Positions 21,572 through 32,727 of a DNA stretch of 64,000 nt are shown here, piece after piece (position 1 is the first letter of the stretch; each line of letters opens with the position of its first letter). The notes beneath the pieces are model-generated. The model did not search any database, was not told the origin of the DNA, and saw only the letters and a program-made list of their open reading frames with translations. The DNA is taken from positions 97,360,024-97,424,023 of the forward strand of contig CM022945.1 in assembly GCA_012931725.1 (NCBI GenBank). The letters run 5' to 3'. The stretch comes from Litsea cubeba (Eukaryota; Streptophyta; Magnoliopsida; Laurales; Lauraceae). The position numbers were made by a program, and so were the translations under genes.

Positions 21572-21585
21572 ATCCTCCTTCTCAC

Positions 21586-22533
21586 TCAGAGTAAATTTCC
21601 TGCACTAGGAACACTAGGAAACACATTTGGAATAGTTCTATCATTAGGATTGGTAGTGTCCCAAACTTGATACTGCTCTGCCAAACTCTCTAAATATGCA
21701 TAAGCTTCATGCGGTTCCTTGGCACGGAAAGTACCATTGCACATCATATCAATGAACTGTTTATTTGTTGAACTCAATCCCTCATAAAAGATTGTAACCA
21801 ACTCAGGGATAGTAAAACCATGATGAGGGACCAAGTTCAATGTCTCATGAAACCGATCCCAACATTGATGAAAAGACTCTCCCTCTTTTTCAGCAAAACT
21901 CTGGATATTCTTCTTTAAAGCAATTGTTTTCTGATGAGGAAAGTACTTTTTATAAAACTCTCTTTGCAATTGATCCCATGTGGTGATTCGCACAGATCTC
22001 AGATTGTTCAACCAATTTTTGGCATTCCCCTTCAAAGAGAAAGGAAACAGTCGAAGTTTGGCTGACTCTCTTTGAGTTGCAGGGCACATGGTTTCAATTA
22101 TGGCATTGAACTCTTTGACATGCAAATAAGGCATTTCAGATGTCATTCCATGAAAATTGGGAATATGAGTCAAAACATTTGGTTTGACCTGATATGCATT
22201 TGCACCCTGAGCTTCATCCACAATACAAGATGGAGCATCAGTCCACCTAGGAGTCAAATAATCATCCATTGTCCTAGGTGGTACAGCTTGATTATGTTGA
22301 TGACGGGGGTCATTATTATTCAGTTGATTCGCCATTGATTCCAAAGTAGGATCGGGCAGATGCAGGTCAACAAAAATGTCAATTCCTGGCCAATCAAATA
22401 TCGGAACTTCTTCAAGATCTATTCTGACCAATCTGTTGTGTATGTTCCTTCGGTAATGAGAGGACATATACAACAATCGACCCCAATTATCAAAATAATC
22501 ACCTAATTCCAAAAGAAATAATAAAAAAAACAA
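21586..22533 (-). pseudogene. Athila gag, capsid part
   Basis: Contains the retrotransposon gag domain: FSLKGNAKNWLNNLRSVRIT, WDQLQREFYKKYFP, then FHQCWDRFHETLNLVPHHGF and YLESLAEQYQVWD. The likely start is MSSHYRRNIHNRL near 22467 or MANQLNNNDPRH further in. The extreme N-terminus of the open frame (hydrophobic, to 22533) is probably leader sequence. It ends at 21586 with a stop caused by a frame change relative to the next segment, only about 15 bp from the next gag frame. Confidence 0.85.
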
Positions 22534-22580
22534 AAGAACTAGAAGAAATACTCACAAAGCTGTTTTACCTCAATTGCCGT

Positions 22581-22598
22581 TCCCCGGCAACGGCGCCA
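22581..22598 (-). other. Athila primer-binding site (Asp tRNA type)
   Basis: The minus strand reads TGGCGCCGTTGCCGGGGA a few bases inside the 5' LTR. This is complementary to the 3' end of plant Asp tRNA and would prime minus-strand DNA synthesis. Confidence 0.9.
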
Positions 22599-22602
22599 GA
22601 AA

Positions 22603-24197
22603 TGCTTAGCTCTTTTCTGTGATGTTGGATTTGTCCTAAGCGGAGGACATGATTTGTCGCTGTGTAGCACTTCACTCTTGAAGAGGTCGAATCCACAGAG
22701 AACGGACTAGGGTTTCAGCTCTAGAGGACTTCTTTTGGTCGAGAGTGACCAACTTTTGTTCAATGGGTGTAATTAATTCTAAGCTAAGGACTGATTAAAA
22801 CTGCAGAAAAACTGAATGAAAATGTTATGCTAAAGAGATGGTTCAACCTAGGGTTCAGACCACCCAGATTTTCATGGTTTCATCTTCCTCTTCATTCCGC
22901 AGATAAGAATTGAATCAATCCAATTCTCACCTGGAAGATTTCTTCGTGAAAATCAAATATCAATCTGAGTGAATAATTCCCAAAGAGATTCCTAGACATT
23001 CAATTCGATAATCTGAGAGTCATCGACCCAAGCACTAGTTGTATCATCTCAGATGAACACAATTAGTCAAAGGCTTAACATCTCAATTATGATTTCTTGA
23101 AGCAGAACATCAATGGAAGTTATCTTTCATCATGAAAACATAATCAGGAAGAAGAACCCATACAAAACCCAGGTTGAATTCCCCTTAGATTAAACCATCT
23201 GTAATTCTACCCCTCCATTAATGGAGAAGTCTTCAAACAGATTAAATGAAAGTAAGAAAACAGTAAAAACATAATTGAAAGATTACCTCTACTAAAACTT
23301 GAATTAATATGAAGGATTTTGTCTTGAAACAAGAATTTAACAAAATTGAACACCCATCTTTAATAGAAACTACCTCTACATTTATCTAAGGAAGGAAGAG
23401 AGAAAAAGGAAAGGAGGCTGCTGGGAAACTAACACAATCCCCAGATGGCCCTAATTTTAGAGTTATTATGCTTTATATAGGTTCCCACAACTTTAATTAC
23501 AAAACTGCCCCAAAAACTAAAATTCTATCCAAATCCGAGCGTTCTACCGGTAGAAATACCGGTTGACAGATGGAATTCTCTTGATCAGCCTCTCTGCTAG
23601 AATATCAGCCCCTTTTATCGGTAGAAACTGCGGTTGACTGATGGAAATCTCAGGGTCAGCCTCTTCTACCGGTAGAAATACTGGTTGACAGGTGGAATCC
23701 TCTTGTCCAATCTCTCTGCTGCAATTTCAGCCTCTTCTACCGGTAGAAATTGCGGTTGACTGATGGAAATTTCAAGTTCAGCCATTTCTACCGGTAGAAA
23801 TACCGGTTGACAGGTGGGGACCTTGTGTCTGAACTTTCGGCTGGAATATTAGCCTCTTCTACCGGTAGAAATTGCGGTTGACTGATGAAATTCTCAGGAT
23901 CTGTCATTTCTACCGGTAGAACTTGCGGTTGACAGATGAAAATCTCCTGTCTGCACTCTCTGCTGGAAAATCAGTCACTTCTACCGGTAGGACTTGCGGT
24001 TGACTGATGGGGACCAGTTTCTTTACTCTCTACTTGATCCATTCATCCTCCAGAAGCTTCATTCTTCATCAAATTTCTGCAATTGACCAAAAACCAATAT
24101 TCGTGTAAACTTATATGAAATTAACGGAATTAAACACGAGTGAAGGTGATGGAAAGGCAATTAAGTCTCTAATTGCTTAATAATTAGGTACTTATCA
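22603..24197 (-). repeat. Athila 5' LTR
   Basis: 1595 bp from TGCTTAGCTC to ACTTATCA, followed by the GCTCT duplication at 24198-24202. Same palindrome array as the 3' LTR, with one palindrome altered (TTTTATCGGTAGAA near 23613) and one half-site changed (ATACTGGTTGAC near 23675). Most differences from the other LTR are C/T or G/A changes. Confidence 0.95.
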
Positions 24198-27168
24198 GCT
24201 CTTTCTTCAAATTTGCCCGGATTTTGTTCGAGCCGCTTGATGTAACACTTGCTGCCGAAGACTTTGAAGTGCTTGCCTGTTGCTTTTCTTCCAAACCATA
24301 GCTCATAGGGAGTTTTGTCTTCATGTGGCCTGATAAGCATCGATTTTGAATGAATACAGCCATATGAATTGCCTCTTTCCAATACTTGTCAGCCATCTTG
24401 CTTTCACTTAGCATCGTACGAGCCATCTCTTGTACGGTGCGATTCTTCCGTTCCACAACTCCATTTTGCTGTGGAGTTCTAGGGGCTGAGTACTGTCTTT
24501 GAATGCCATGATGTTCGCAATATTTAGTGAACTCTTCAGATGTGAACTCGCCTCCACGATCAGACCTTAAAATCTTGATATGTTTTTCCAATTGATTTTC
24601 AACCTGTGCTTTAAACACTTTAAAACGATCAAGTGCTTGATGCTTATGCTTAAGAAACAATACCCATGTCATACGAGTATAATCATCAATGCATAACATG
24701 AAATACTTATCTCCATTGGTGCTTTGAGTTCGCATCGGTCCACAGAGATCAGTGTGCACTAGCTCAAGAGGTTTCTTGGAATGATGCTCCTTTGACTTGA
24801 ACATAACCCTCGTTTGCTTTCCCTTTTGGCAAGAGTCGCAAATGGGATTGGAAGGCTTTTCAACTGTAGACATGCCTCTTACAGCCTTTGAATTGCAAAT
24901 CTTTGACATGTTATCAAAGCTTAGATGCCCAAGGCGTTTGTGCCACAACCAACTTTCCTCTGTCCGACTCATCAAGCAGGTCTTTTCAGCTCCATCTGAC
25001 AATGTATAGAGATTTCCAGCAGTTCTTGATCCAGTTGCCACTGTTTTGCCGTTGCTACTCTTCTTGATGGCAAACCCATTCTTTGTGAAGATAACTTCGT
25101 GACCCTTGTCACAGATCTGGCTCACACTAAGCAGGTTGTGTCTCAATCCAGACACATATAAGACTTCTTCCGATCTGATCTTGTTTGCCATAAGCTGAAT
25201 AACACCTTTTCCGCAGATTTTGGCACCATCATTGTTGCCAAACTTCACTGAACCACCTTCATAGTGCTGTAATTTGATGAATTTCTCTTTATCACCAGTC
25301 ATATGGCTTGAACAACCACTATCAAGGACCCATGGTGCTGCCTTCTTTTGTGCATTGAATGCCATTTGCACAACGAGAGATTCTTTGGGACTTTCTGCAC
25401 TTTGCTTTGCTCTCCAAGCCTTGACTAACTTGGGTTTCTTTTCAACCTGAAATTTGTTAGCAATATGCAACCTACAATCCCTAGCCAAGTGTCCATAATT
25501 ATAGCACTTATGGCACTCAATTTTGTGGCTACTTAGGATTGAAAAAGGATTCCTAGTCACAAATGGGCTGTTTCTTACATAGAATTTGCAATCAGCTCTT
25601 TTATGTCCAAACATATTACAATGAAAGCAATAACCATAGAATTTGTATCTTCTTTGTGGCTGGTTAGTCTTCATTACCTTTCTAACAGGAATGGACTCCT
25701 TTCTAGGTTGAGTGGGCTTCATAGAGTTAGAAGGTGCAGTGACTTGCTTCACAAACTCTTTCTTTTCAGGAGGTGCAATCTTAGAGGATTCACCTTTCTC
25801 AAATCCTAGACCAAATCTGAAGTGGGCAGGTCTTTGAACTTTCAGTAGTTCATCGAGTTTCATAGTCCCTTCAATCGCTTGGAGCGCTTTGAGTTTTTTG
25901 CTATTTTCCAAATTTTCAGCCTTTGCTCTAGCGATCTCAGTTTCAAGTTTCATAGCCTCTTCCTTTTTGATACTTATTTGGTTTTCAAGGACTTCTACCA
26001 TTCTTTTATATTCTTCTACTTGAGTTTTCAAAGCAATAATAGAACTTTCAGATTCATGGAGAAGTTTCAGATTTTTCTTACTTGTTTTGCGTTCCATGCT
26101 AAGCTCCTCAAGTGCGGCTATGAGTTCCTCTTCAAGATTGACTTCAGCCTCCTCTTCCTCTTCCGGATCTAGCTCTTCTTCTTCTTCAACAGTGACCATG
26201 AAGAGAGCTTCGGTTGATTCATCATCGTCTGAAGTTTCAGACGTGCTGTCATCTTGTTGACATAGAAAGTTTTTAGCTTTGCCTCTTTTTCTGAAATTTC
26301 TCTTTCCTTTACTCTTTTCAGCATAAGAGTCATTATCATTGTCTTCTTTTAGCGGACACTTCGCAGCAAAGTGACCAACACCTCCACAATTGAAGCATTT
26401 AAAGGGTAGCTTCCCTTTGTACTTGCCATTGCTTCCTTTCTTCAACTTTCTAACAAATTGAGCCTCAAGCTCATCATCATCGGTATCAACATCATGACCA
26501 GCAGTCTATTTTGTCTTTTTCTGAACTTTGAAGGCCACTTCTTTATCAGATGAAGACGTCTTTCCTATGCGCATCTCATAGGCAGTTAGAGAACCATGTA
26601 ATTCATCCATGGAAAATGCATTCAGATCTTTGGCTTCTTCGATGGCTGAGACTTTTGAATCAAACCGGGGAAGAAGAGATCTTAGAACCTTTTTGACGAT
26701 GACCGGCTCTTTAATCTCCTCCCCTAGTCCACGAATGTCATTGGTGACTTCATTCACTCGTTGCATATACGAGTCAACATTCTCGCTTTCCTCCATGCGA
26801 AGAGACTCGAATTGAGAGCGATGAGTTTGCAATTTGGCTTCTTTAATCTTCTCATCACCTTCATGTATGCTTTGCAACTTGTCCCAAATTTCCTTGGCTG
26901 TTTTGCATGCAATTACTTTGACAAGCTCGCTGTCCACAAGGCCACTAAAGAGTGCATTCTGCGCCTTGGAGTCGTTGTCTGCCAACTTCTTCGATGCAGT
27001 ATCATTGGGTACGGTGGCAGTATTGTAACCGACTCTGACAGCCTCCCAAACATCATAGCCAAGAGATTTGATGAAGGCTTGCATCCTAATCTTCCAAAAA
27101 GAGTAATTAGAACCATCAAACAGAGGTGCTTTCATATTCCCTGTATTGACTGCCATGTGATTTGACAA
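24198..27168 (-). pseudogene. Copia-A gag, protease and integrase, broken
   Basis: Starts MSNHMAVNTGNMKAPLFDGS at 27168. The copia gag domain (SNYSFWKIRMQAFIKSLGYD) is followed by an in-frame TAG at 26506-26508. The frame then continues through CCHC knuckle CFNCGGVGHFAAKC, a Glu-rich coiled-coil stretch, two more Cys-His knuckles (CFHCNMFGHKRADC, CHKCYNYGHLARDC), protease LDSGCSSHMTG, the GAG-preintegrase segment WHKRLGHLSFDNM, and integrase DLCGPMRT, IDDYTRM, SDRGGEF and RTPQQNGVVERKN. A frameshift lies near 24337, in the integrase. At 24197/24198 Athila interrupts the frame, which resumes at 11559. Confidence 0.9.
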
Positions 27169-27208
27169 GAGATCACCCTTAGCGTATTAAACTGATCAAG
27201 GGAGCCTC

Positions 27209-27220
27209 GCTCTGATACCA
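27209..27220 (-). other. Copia-A primer-binding site (initiator Met tRNA type)
   Basis: Minus strand TGGTATCAGAGC, two bases inside the 5' LTR, the standard plant copia priming site. Confidence 0.92.
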
Positions 27221-27222
27221 AT

Positions 27223-28340
27223 TGTTGGATATCGCGATCACTGAGAGGGGGGGGTGAATCAGTGATTTCTAAAAACAGGTCCAATTCAACAACAAAACAA
27301 GTCAAACCACACAATGACACCAGATTTAACGTGGTTCACCGAAAGGCTATGTCCATGGTTCAAAGACTGTCCGAACACCAATCCGGGACAGATCTGAATC
27401 TAATTTAGTCGCACCAACGACAAAGAGCACCAACCCTTAGTTTCATATAGCACCAACTATCTAGGAAGCACCGACTCCCTTTACAATTTATCTGCACCAA
27501 CAGATAGGATCACCAAACCCCAGACACCAAGCACCAACTTGATGTAAAAACAGAATAGAAGATAAACTCTGTCTACAGCCCTTCCCCTCTACAATTCTCT
27601 CTCTCTCAATCCCTTACAAATTGAAAATTAAACATAAACAGAGAGACACTTATCTTATGGACGAAACATCATCTTCAAGAACATATCCTCGTCCACACTT
27701 GCTGTAGAAAGATGCAGCACAACAGCACACAGCACCAGCACTCTTCTTCTCTCCAAAACTCTCTCTCTTTTCTCTTCTCTTCTTTCTCTCTCTGGTGTCT
27801 CTTTAGAACGACCCATACATGCCTTTATATAGGTTATAGTAACCCTTAATTGTATTCAAAACAGGCTACAATTCATTTAGAAAGAGTCCCAAACAAATTA
27901 GATAAGAGTGCTGAATTTTCGTGCAAGACTTCTGTTTCTGCGCAACTCTGATCCCGTGCTCGGTCGACATCCTGCCTTGCTCGGTCGACATCATACACTG
28001 TCTGGAATCAGTCAATTATCGCGCTCGGTCGACATCCTGGGGTCCCGGTCGACCGAAGACACACTGTGTCACGAAAATAACTGGGAGCTACCTGAATCTG
28101 TTTCTGCAGGTTTCTTCTTGCTCGGTCGACCGCATGGGTTGCCCGGTCGACCGCATGCTCTGCTTCAGGAATTCTGAATTCCTGACTGTTTCAATTCTGA
28201 TTTCTTCTTTTAAGCTCTATCAACACCAATCTATTAACATCACGTTTGTGACAATGTGTTGACAAGAATTCCAACTCAAAACAATACTTTGAGATATTAA
28301 TTCCTTCAATTCTTCAAAAGAGTCATCTCAAATTCCAACA
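27223..28340 (-). repeat. Copia-A 5' LTR
   Basis: 1118 bp, from TGTTGGATAT to ATTCCAACA, followed by CATAG (28341-28345). The G run near 27246-27253 is one base longer than in the other LTR. Six GGTCGAC sites lie at about 27962-28143, in the same positions as in the 3' LTR. Confidence 0.95.
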
Positions 28341-28439
28341 CATAGTTGGAGATGTTGTGATCATTGGGGGTAACTTAGCTTGCATAAATGATTTTCTTCC
28401 CACCATTGCAACTGCATGAGTTTTTCCATTAAGCATAAA

Positions 28440-28740
28440 ACTCCCATGATAAGTTTTTGAACTTTTGATAGATTTTACCAATATCAAACAGTCTCCTTCA
28501 ACCTGATTTCTTTAGATTCCCAAGACTTTGACTTAGTTCTACTCCTTTAATTAAAGCTTTCAGTGTTGCTTCAATTGTGGATTATTAGTCATAATTGCAC
28601 CTAACTGCTAACATTTCTCCGTCCTCATTACGTATTATTAATTTATTATGCCTCCAACAATCTCTGCCAACCGAATGAAAGGGTTTAAAGGATCCATCAA
28701 AGTCAGGAGGTGGCATCCACAATGTTGGAGGTAGAACTGT
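28440..28740 (-). pseudogene. RNase H-like fragment in the host intron (copy 1)
   Basis: Read on the minus strand, the sequence gives WMPPPDFDGS, then IIRNEDGEMLA, and after a frame change ALIKGVELSQSLG. This is the order of conserved words in plant RNase H-like (RVT_3) domains found in LINEs and domesticated genes. Several stops and frame changes are present. The same block lies at 62100-62445 in copy 2, so it was there before the duplication. LINE remnant and domesticated fragment cannot be separated here. Confidence 0.45.
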
Positions 28741-28943
28741 TTTTTGACATTATAATAATACTCTTTTGAATAAAGCTGTTCATTCTCAAAAATGCTTTCT
28801 GCCTTTTATTGTGTTTGAGTTGAATGACTGAGGGAACACTTCATTGGAACTTTTCTTGAAAACTAAAACCAATGCTGAGATTGTTGGTGTGTATCAAAGC
28901 AAAACCTCTAAAGAGTGGAATGTGACTAGCAGAAGGGCCAACC

Positions 28944-29770
28944 TTGAAGCGAAAAAAGCATGTGGAAATGAACAAGAGAGCACAAACTCTGACGTCATTA
29001 GAGAATATGAGCCAAAAGAGAGGCAGAGTCCACAGAAATGAGGTAGTAGGGTCCAGAGCGAGCTGTGATAGGAGCACGGACATTGAAGCTGTAGCTACAA
29101 AAGAAGATGATGTTGCCAAGCAGAATTCCCAAACCACCAGTGGTCATTATCAGTGGAGATTGTCTAGGCAAAAGAAAAATATAAATTACAATGAAAATTC
29201 AAGTCAACCTGCACGTGAGAAAGTGAAGCATTCACATGGTGGGCCTGGTAATCTGGATGTCTTGCCCAGTGATAAACCTGGTGAAGCAAGTTTGGCCGAT
29301 TATCAGGCTGAGGCAACCCGGCTGACTCATCGTAATGACAGTTCTAAACACAATAACTCTAATTCTCTATTCTCTTGGTTACAGTGTCCTCGTCATGTAT
29401 TCCACAGCTTTGAGTCAGAGAAATCAGAAGATAAGTTTGAAGAAGGCCAAATCTGGGCAATGTATGGTAGTGACAATGGCGGCCTTCCTATGTACTATGC
29501 CCAGATTAAGAAAGTTGAGTTGCCCAAGTTTACAGTCCATACATCTAGGTTGGAGTCTTGTCCTTCAAGGAATGGTATTTTGTGGGCCAGCAACGAGTTA
29601 CGATTTGGCTGTGGATCATTTAAGCTTCGGACGGGTGAAACCAAAATCTATGAGACGTCTAGGAGATTCTCACATCAGGTAACAGCAGTGGCGTGGACAG
29701 GTGATCAATACTCCTTCTTTCCTTGGATTGGCGAAGTTTGGCCAATATACAAGAAGTGGAGTGCTGAGTG
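28944..29770 (+). pseudogene. DUF3444-domain protein, copy 1, first part
   Basis: Plus-strand frame with ATG at about 28965 (MNKRAQTLTSLENM). A basic, Ser/Asn-rich linker leads to the start of a DUF3444 domain: FEEGQIWAMYGSDNGGLPMY, YAQIKKVELPKF, FGCGSFKLRTGET, FSHQVTAVAW and GEVWPIYKKW. DUF3444 is typical of the C-terminal half of plant J-domain (DnaJ-like) nuclear proteins, but no J domain is present upstream. Frame quality before 29040 is doubtful: a second frame (28844-29041) looks equally protein-like, suggesting an old frameshift. The gag-only copia interrupts the domain after residue ...KKWSAE at 29770. Confidence 0.75.
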
Positions 29771-30496
29771 TGAGGGTTTAGGGTTCGAGATCTCTAGATT
29801 GGTCCACTTAATCAATCAAACCAAAAGTGTGCAAAAAATAATAATCTACGCAGCGGAAATAAAATCACAAGCACACACCACAAGGACACCAAATTTAAGG
29901 TGGAAAACCCAAACCGGGTAAAAAACCACCGATCCGTACTGGATCTAATCAAACACTATGAATCTCGCAATTACAAGAAACTCAGATTTCTTCCCTAGAT
30001 ATCCCCTATCTAAAGACTGAAGTTACCTTGTGTCGCATCACGCTTCAACGACATCACACCGTTGATTGCAACAGATCCAGCGCTTGACTCCTCAAATCTT
30101 CTACGTAAGAAGATGATCTTCTACAAGGGATGCAGAAGAAACTTGGCTCTCTAAAGTACTTGGCAGCATAACTCTTCAAAAATCTCTAGAGAAAACTTCT
30201 CTCAATTAAATCACTAATTCAGAACTTGAGAGATGATTTCTTTCCCTTTGGGTTGTGAGAAACACTCAATATATAGCCCCTAATTTGTGTTTAAGACTCC
30301 TTGTAATTATCCACTTAGAAAGAGAATCCATCTCAAACTTTCTCTCAGAGTCCGAAATCAACTGGGCTCTGCGCGTCACCCTCGCTATGGCGAGGTATGA
30401 TTCTGCTTCGGGACGAATTTTGGCCTGACAGCATTTTTTTTTTACTTTTTGCTACCGTTTTTGTTGACTTTTGACGTTGTCTTTTATATTCTAACA
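29771..30496 (-). repeat. Gag-only copia 3' LTR
   Basis: TGAGGGTTTAGGG to ATTCTAACA. Contains the near-palindrome CCTCGCTATGGCGAGG near 30380. Confidence 0.92.
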
Positions 30497-30512
30497 ATCT
30501 CCCCCTTTTGGC
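30497..30512 (-). other. Gag-only copia polypurine tract
   Basis: Plus strand ATCTCCCCCTTTTGG directly follows the 3' LTR; the minus strand is a purine run suited to plus-strand priming. Confidence 0.85.
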
Positions 30513-30800
30513 AATTCTTGGACAAATCTCCAAGAACAATACAATGAGATCTACCCAAAAGAAAAAACCCAAAATACATTGAATTTTAAAACAAAAAAAT
30601 CAGCACTGTAGATCTTGAATTGCCTTATCTTGTAGAACTCCTCTGGGCTTCATTATTCTCCCCCTGAATTTATCCATAATTGACAAACAAAAAATCATGT
30701 AGCTTCCGTCAACCTGGATGCAGTAGCTCCCCCTCAATTTTGACTCCCCCTCACTATGATCTTCGTATCAGCACTGGGGGTGGGAGCCTGACCTCCTTGA

Positions 30801-32669
30801 TTAGGGCTTTTTATGATTAGCGACCCACACTTTTGTAGTTGGAACTTTCAGCACAGTGTGAGCAAACTCCTTAGGCAAATCGGATTTTCTAACCCAAATT
30901 GGAGTCATCTTGGGTGGAGAAAAATTCTTCCGCCATTGCTTGGTCTTGGGTAGACTTTGTAGCTTCTTACAATGGGGACGAATGTGTCTTTTCTTTCCAC
31001 AATGGTGACAAGTGGATGTGCGTGCAATGCGTGACACATTCTTTTTCTTGATACTACTTGACACATTATTTGAAAGTGCAGTATGTGGAGTAGCATGTGC
31101 AACACTAGAAATAAAAATTATTTTACCTTTAGCATTTGAAATGGATGCACCATGATCATAACCGAGACCGCTTCTGTCAAACTGAGATTTCTGACTACAC
31201 AAGATATTTGTAAGAGTCTTCGAACCAGTGTTCATCTTCTTTAGCGAAACTTGTTTGATTTCTAGCTCAGACAGAGTGATCTTCAATCTTCCTTGCAAAT
31301 CTTCTTTTTCAGATTTAATAGTCTCTATCTCTTTCTTCAGATTCACTACTTCTTGTTCAGCCTTCTTAAATATTTGACCCTCAGTATTCAAAGTTTCAGC
31401 CATGCAGATCTTCTGACTTTCCAAGAGATGAACATTTTCATGTGCTTGCTCTAATTCAATTTTCAATGTAGAATTTTCTTCTTAAGCAGCTTGAAGCTTG
31501 ATAATAATCTTGTTGCCATACTTTGTCCTCTTGACACAATCAACATATGTAGCATGATACAACTCTTCATAATCTTTCTCTTGATCTGACATCTCATCAT
31601 CATGATCTTCATCAGTATCATTATCAGACAGAGACTTAGTCATGAAAGCCACAAACTTGCCATTCACAGTTTCAGAAGTTTCAATTGAAGGATCTTGTTC
31701 TTCTTCTGATGACTGTTCCTCCCAAGTTGTGTTGAGAGCCTTTTTCAATGCACTCTTTTTCTTGTTGGCACACTCACTAGCATAGTGACCATAGCCGTGG
31801 CACTCAAAACACTTAGTTCCTTTTGCAAAATCATTTTTCGCAAAATTAGAACTCTTCCACTTGACTTGTTTTGACTTCATGTACTTCTTGAAACAATTAA
31901 ACATTTCAGCCATAACATCTTCAGCCTCAGATTCAGAATCAGAACCAGACTCAGTTTTCTTTTCAGGTTTCTTTCTTGATTCTGAGTTGGCTTTCAAAGC
32001 AATACCTTTCTCTTTTGATTTTCCTTTATCCAAACGGTTTGCTTCAAAGGTTTGAAGATTTCCAACCAGCTGGTTTACCTTGAGGGTATCAAGATTCTTA
32101 TTTTCTTCAATAGCATCAACTTTAGAATCAAACCTCGAAGGTAGAGACCTCAGAATTTTCTTGACAATCTTGTTTTCTTGAACTTCCTCACCCAAATTGA
32201 AAACATAATTGACAATATCATTCAGTTTTGCATAAAATTGATCAAAGGTCTCATCTTCTTCCATCACGATGGTTTCAAATTCTTTAGTCAGCCTTTGCAA
32301 TTTAGATTGCTTCACTGCGTTTGTACCCTCATATACTATCTGTAAGACTTCCCACGCTTCTTTTGCAGTTTTGCAAGTGGAAATCCTACGGAACTTTTCA
32401 GCAGACACTCCATTGTATATACTATTCACTGCCTTGTTATTACAATTAGAGGCAAGCTTCTCATCCTTAGTCCATTCAGCTCTAGGTTTAGGAACAGTTT
32501 GTCCACTAACCACAATTGTTGGTCTGGAGTAGCCCTCCTCAACAATATACCAAACATCATCATCAATGGACTTAAGGAACCCAATCATCTTTTGCTTCCA
32601 ATATGCATAATTAGAACCATCTAGCAAAGGGGGCTTAGAAGTTGATGTCCCTTCTCGATTGAACACCAT
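30801..32669 (-). pseudogene. Gag of the gag-only copia element
   Basis: Start MVFNREGTSTSKPPLLDGSN at 32669. Gag domain SNYAYWKQKMIGFLKSIDDD, CCHC knuckle CFECHGYGHYASEC at about residues 288-301, and an acidic stretch with DNDTDEDHDDEMSD follow. An in-frame TAA (31482-31484) then interrupts the frame. The same frame continues as a coiled coil (HENVHLLESQKICMAETLNT) and a second finger, CHHCGKKRHIRPHC, ending WVANHKKP at 30801. In related polyproteins the protease DSG motif would come next; it is missing. If the TAA were read as a stop the product would be a 395-residue gag. Confidence 0.85.
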
Positions 32670-32713
32670 TCTAGAAATCTCTTTAGATCAAACACAGCAA
32701 ATTAGTATAACCC

Positions 32714-32725
32714 GCTCTGATACCA
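32714..32725 (-). other. Gag-only copia primer-binding site
   Basis: Minus strand TGGTATCAGAGC, two bases inside the 5' LTR; initiator Met tRNA type. Confidence 0.9.
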
Positions 32726-32727
32726 AT

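Larger units (their letters stand above)
11560..24197 (-). mobile_element. Athila-type Ty3/gypsy element nested in copia-A
   Basis: Flanked by the 5-bp duplication GCTCT (11555-11559 and 24198-24202). Both LTRs are 1595 bp, with about ten substitutions between them. The primer-binding site TGGCGCCGTTGCCGGGGA matches the 3' end of plant Asp tRNA, and a GGGGGG polypurine tract lies at 13155. Minus-strand order is gag, protease-RT-RNaseH-integrase, long spacer, then an extra ORF in the env position, as in Athila elements. Length is 12,638 bp. Gag-pol is split by two frame breaks, so this copy is probably not autonomous. It interrupts the copia-A integrase-RT linker. Confidence 0.95.
8304..28340 (-). 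mobile_element. Copia-A: Ty1/copia retrotransposon hosting a nested Athila element
   Basis: Perfect 5-bp duplication CATAG (8299-8303 and 28341-28345) flanks LTRs of 1117 and 1118 bp with TG...CA ends. The primer-binding site TGGTATCAGAGC (initiator Met tRNA type) and a polypurine tract are present. Without the nested element it would be about 7.4 kb. Order on the minus strand is gag, protease, integrase, RT-RNase H, the copia order. I noticed about nine differences between the LTRs (near 0.8%). The paralogue at 62030-62050 holds the uninterrupted site, confirming the boundaries. Confidence 0.95.
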
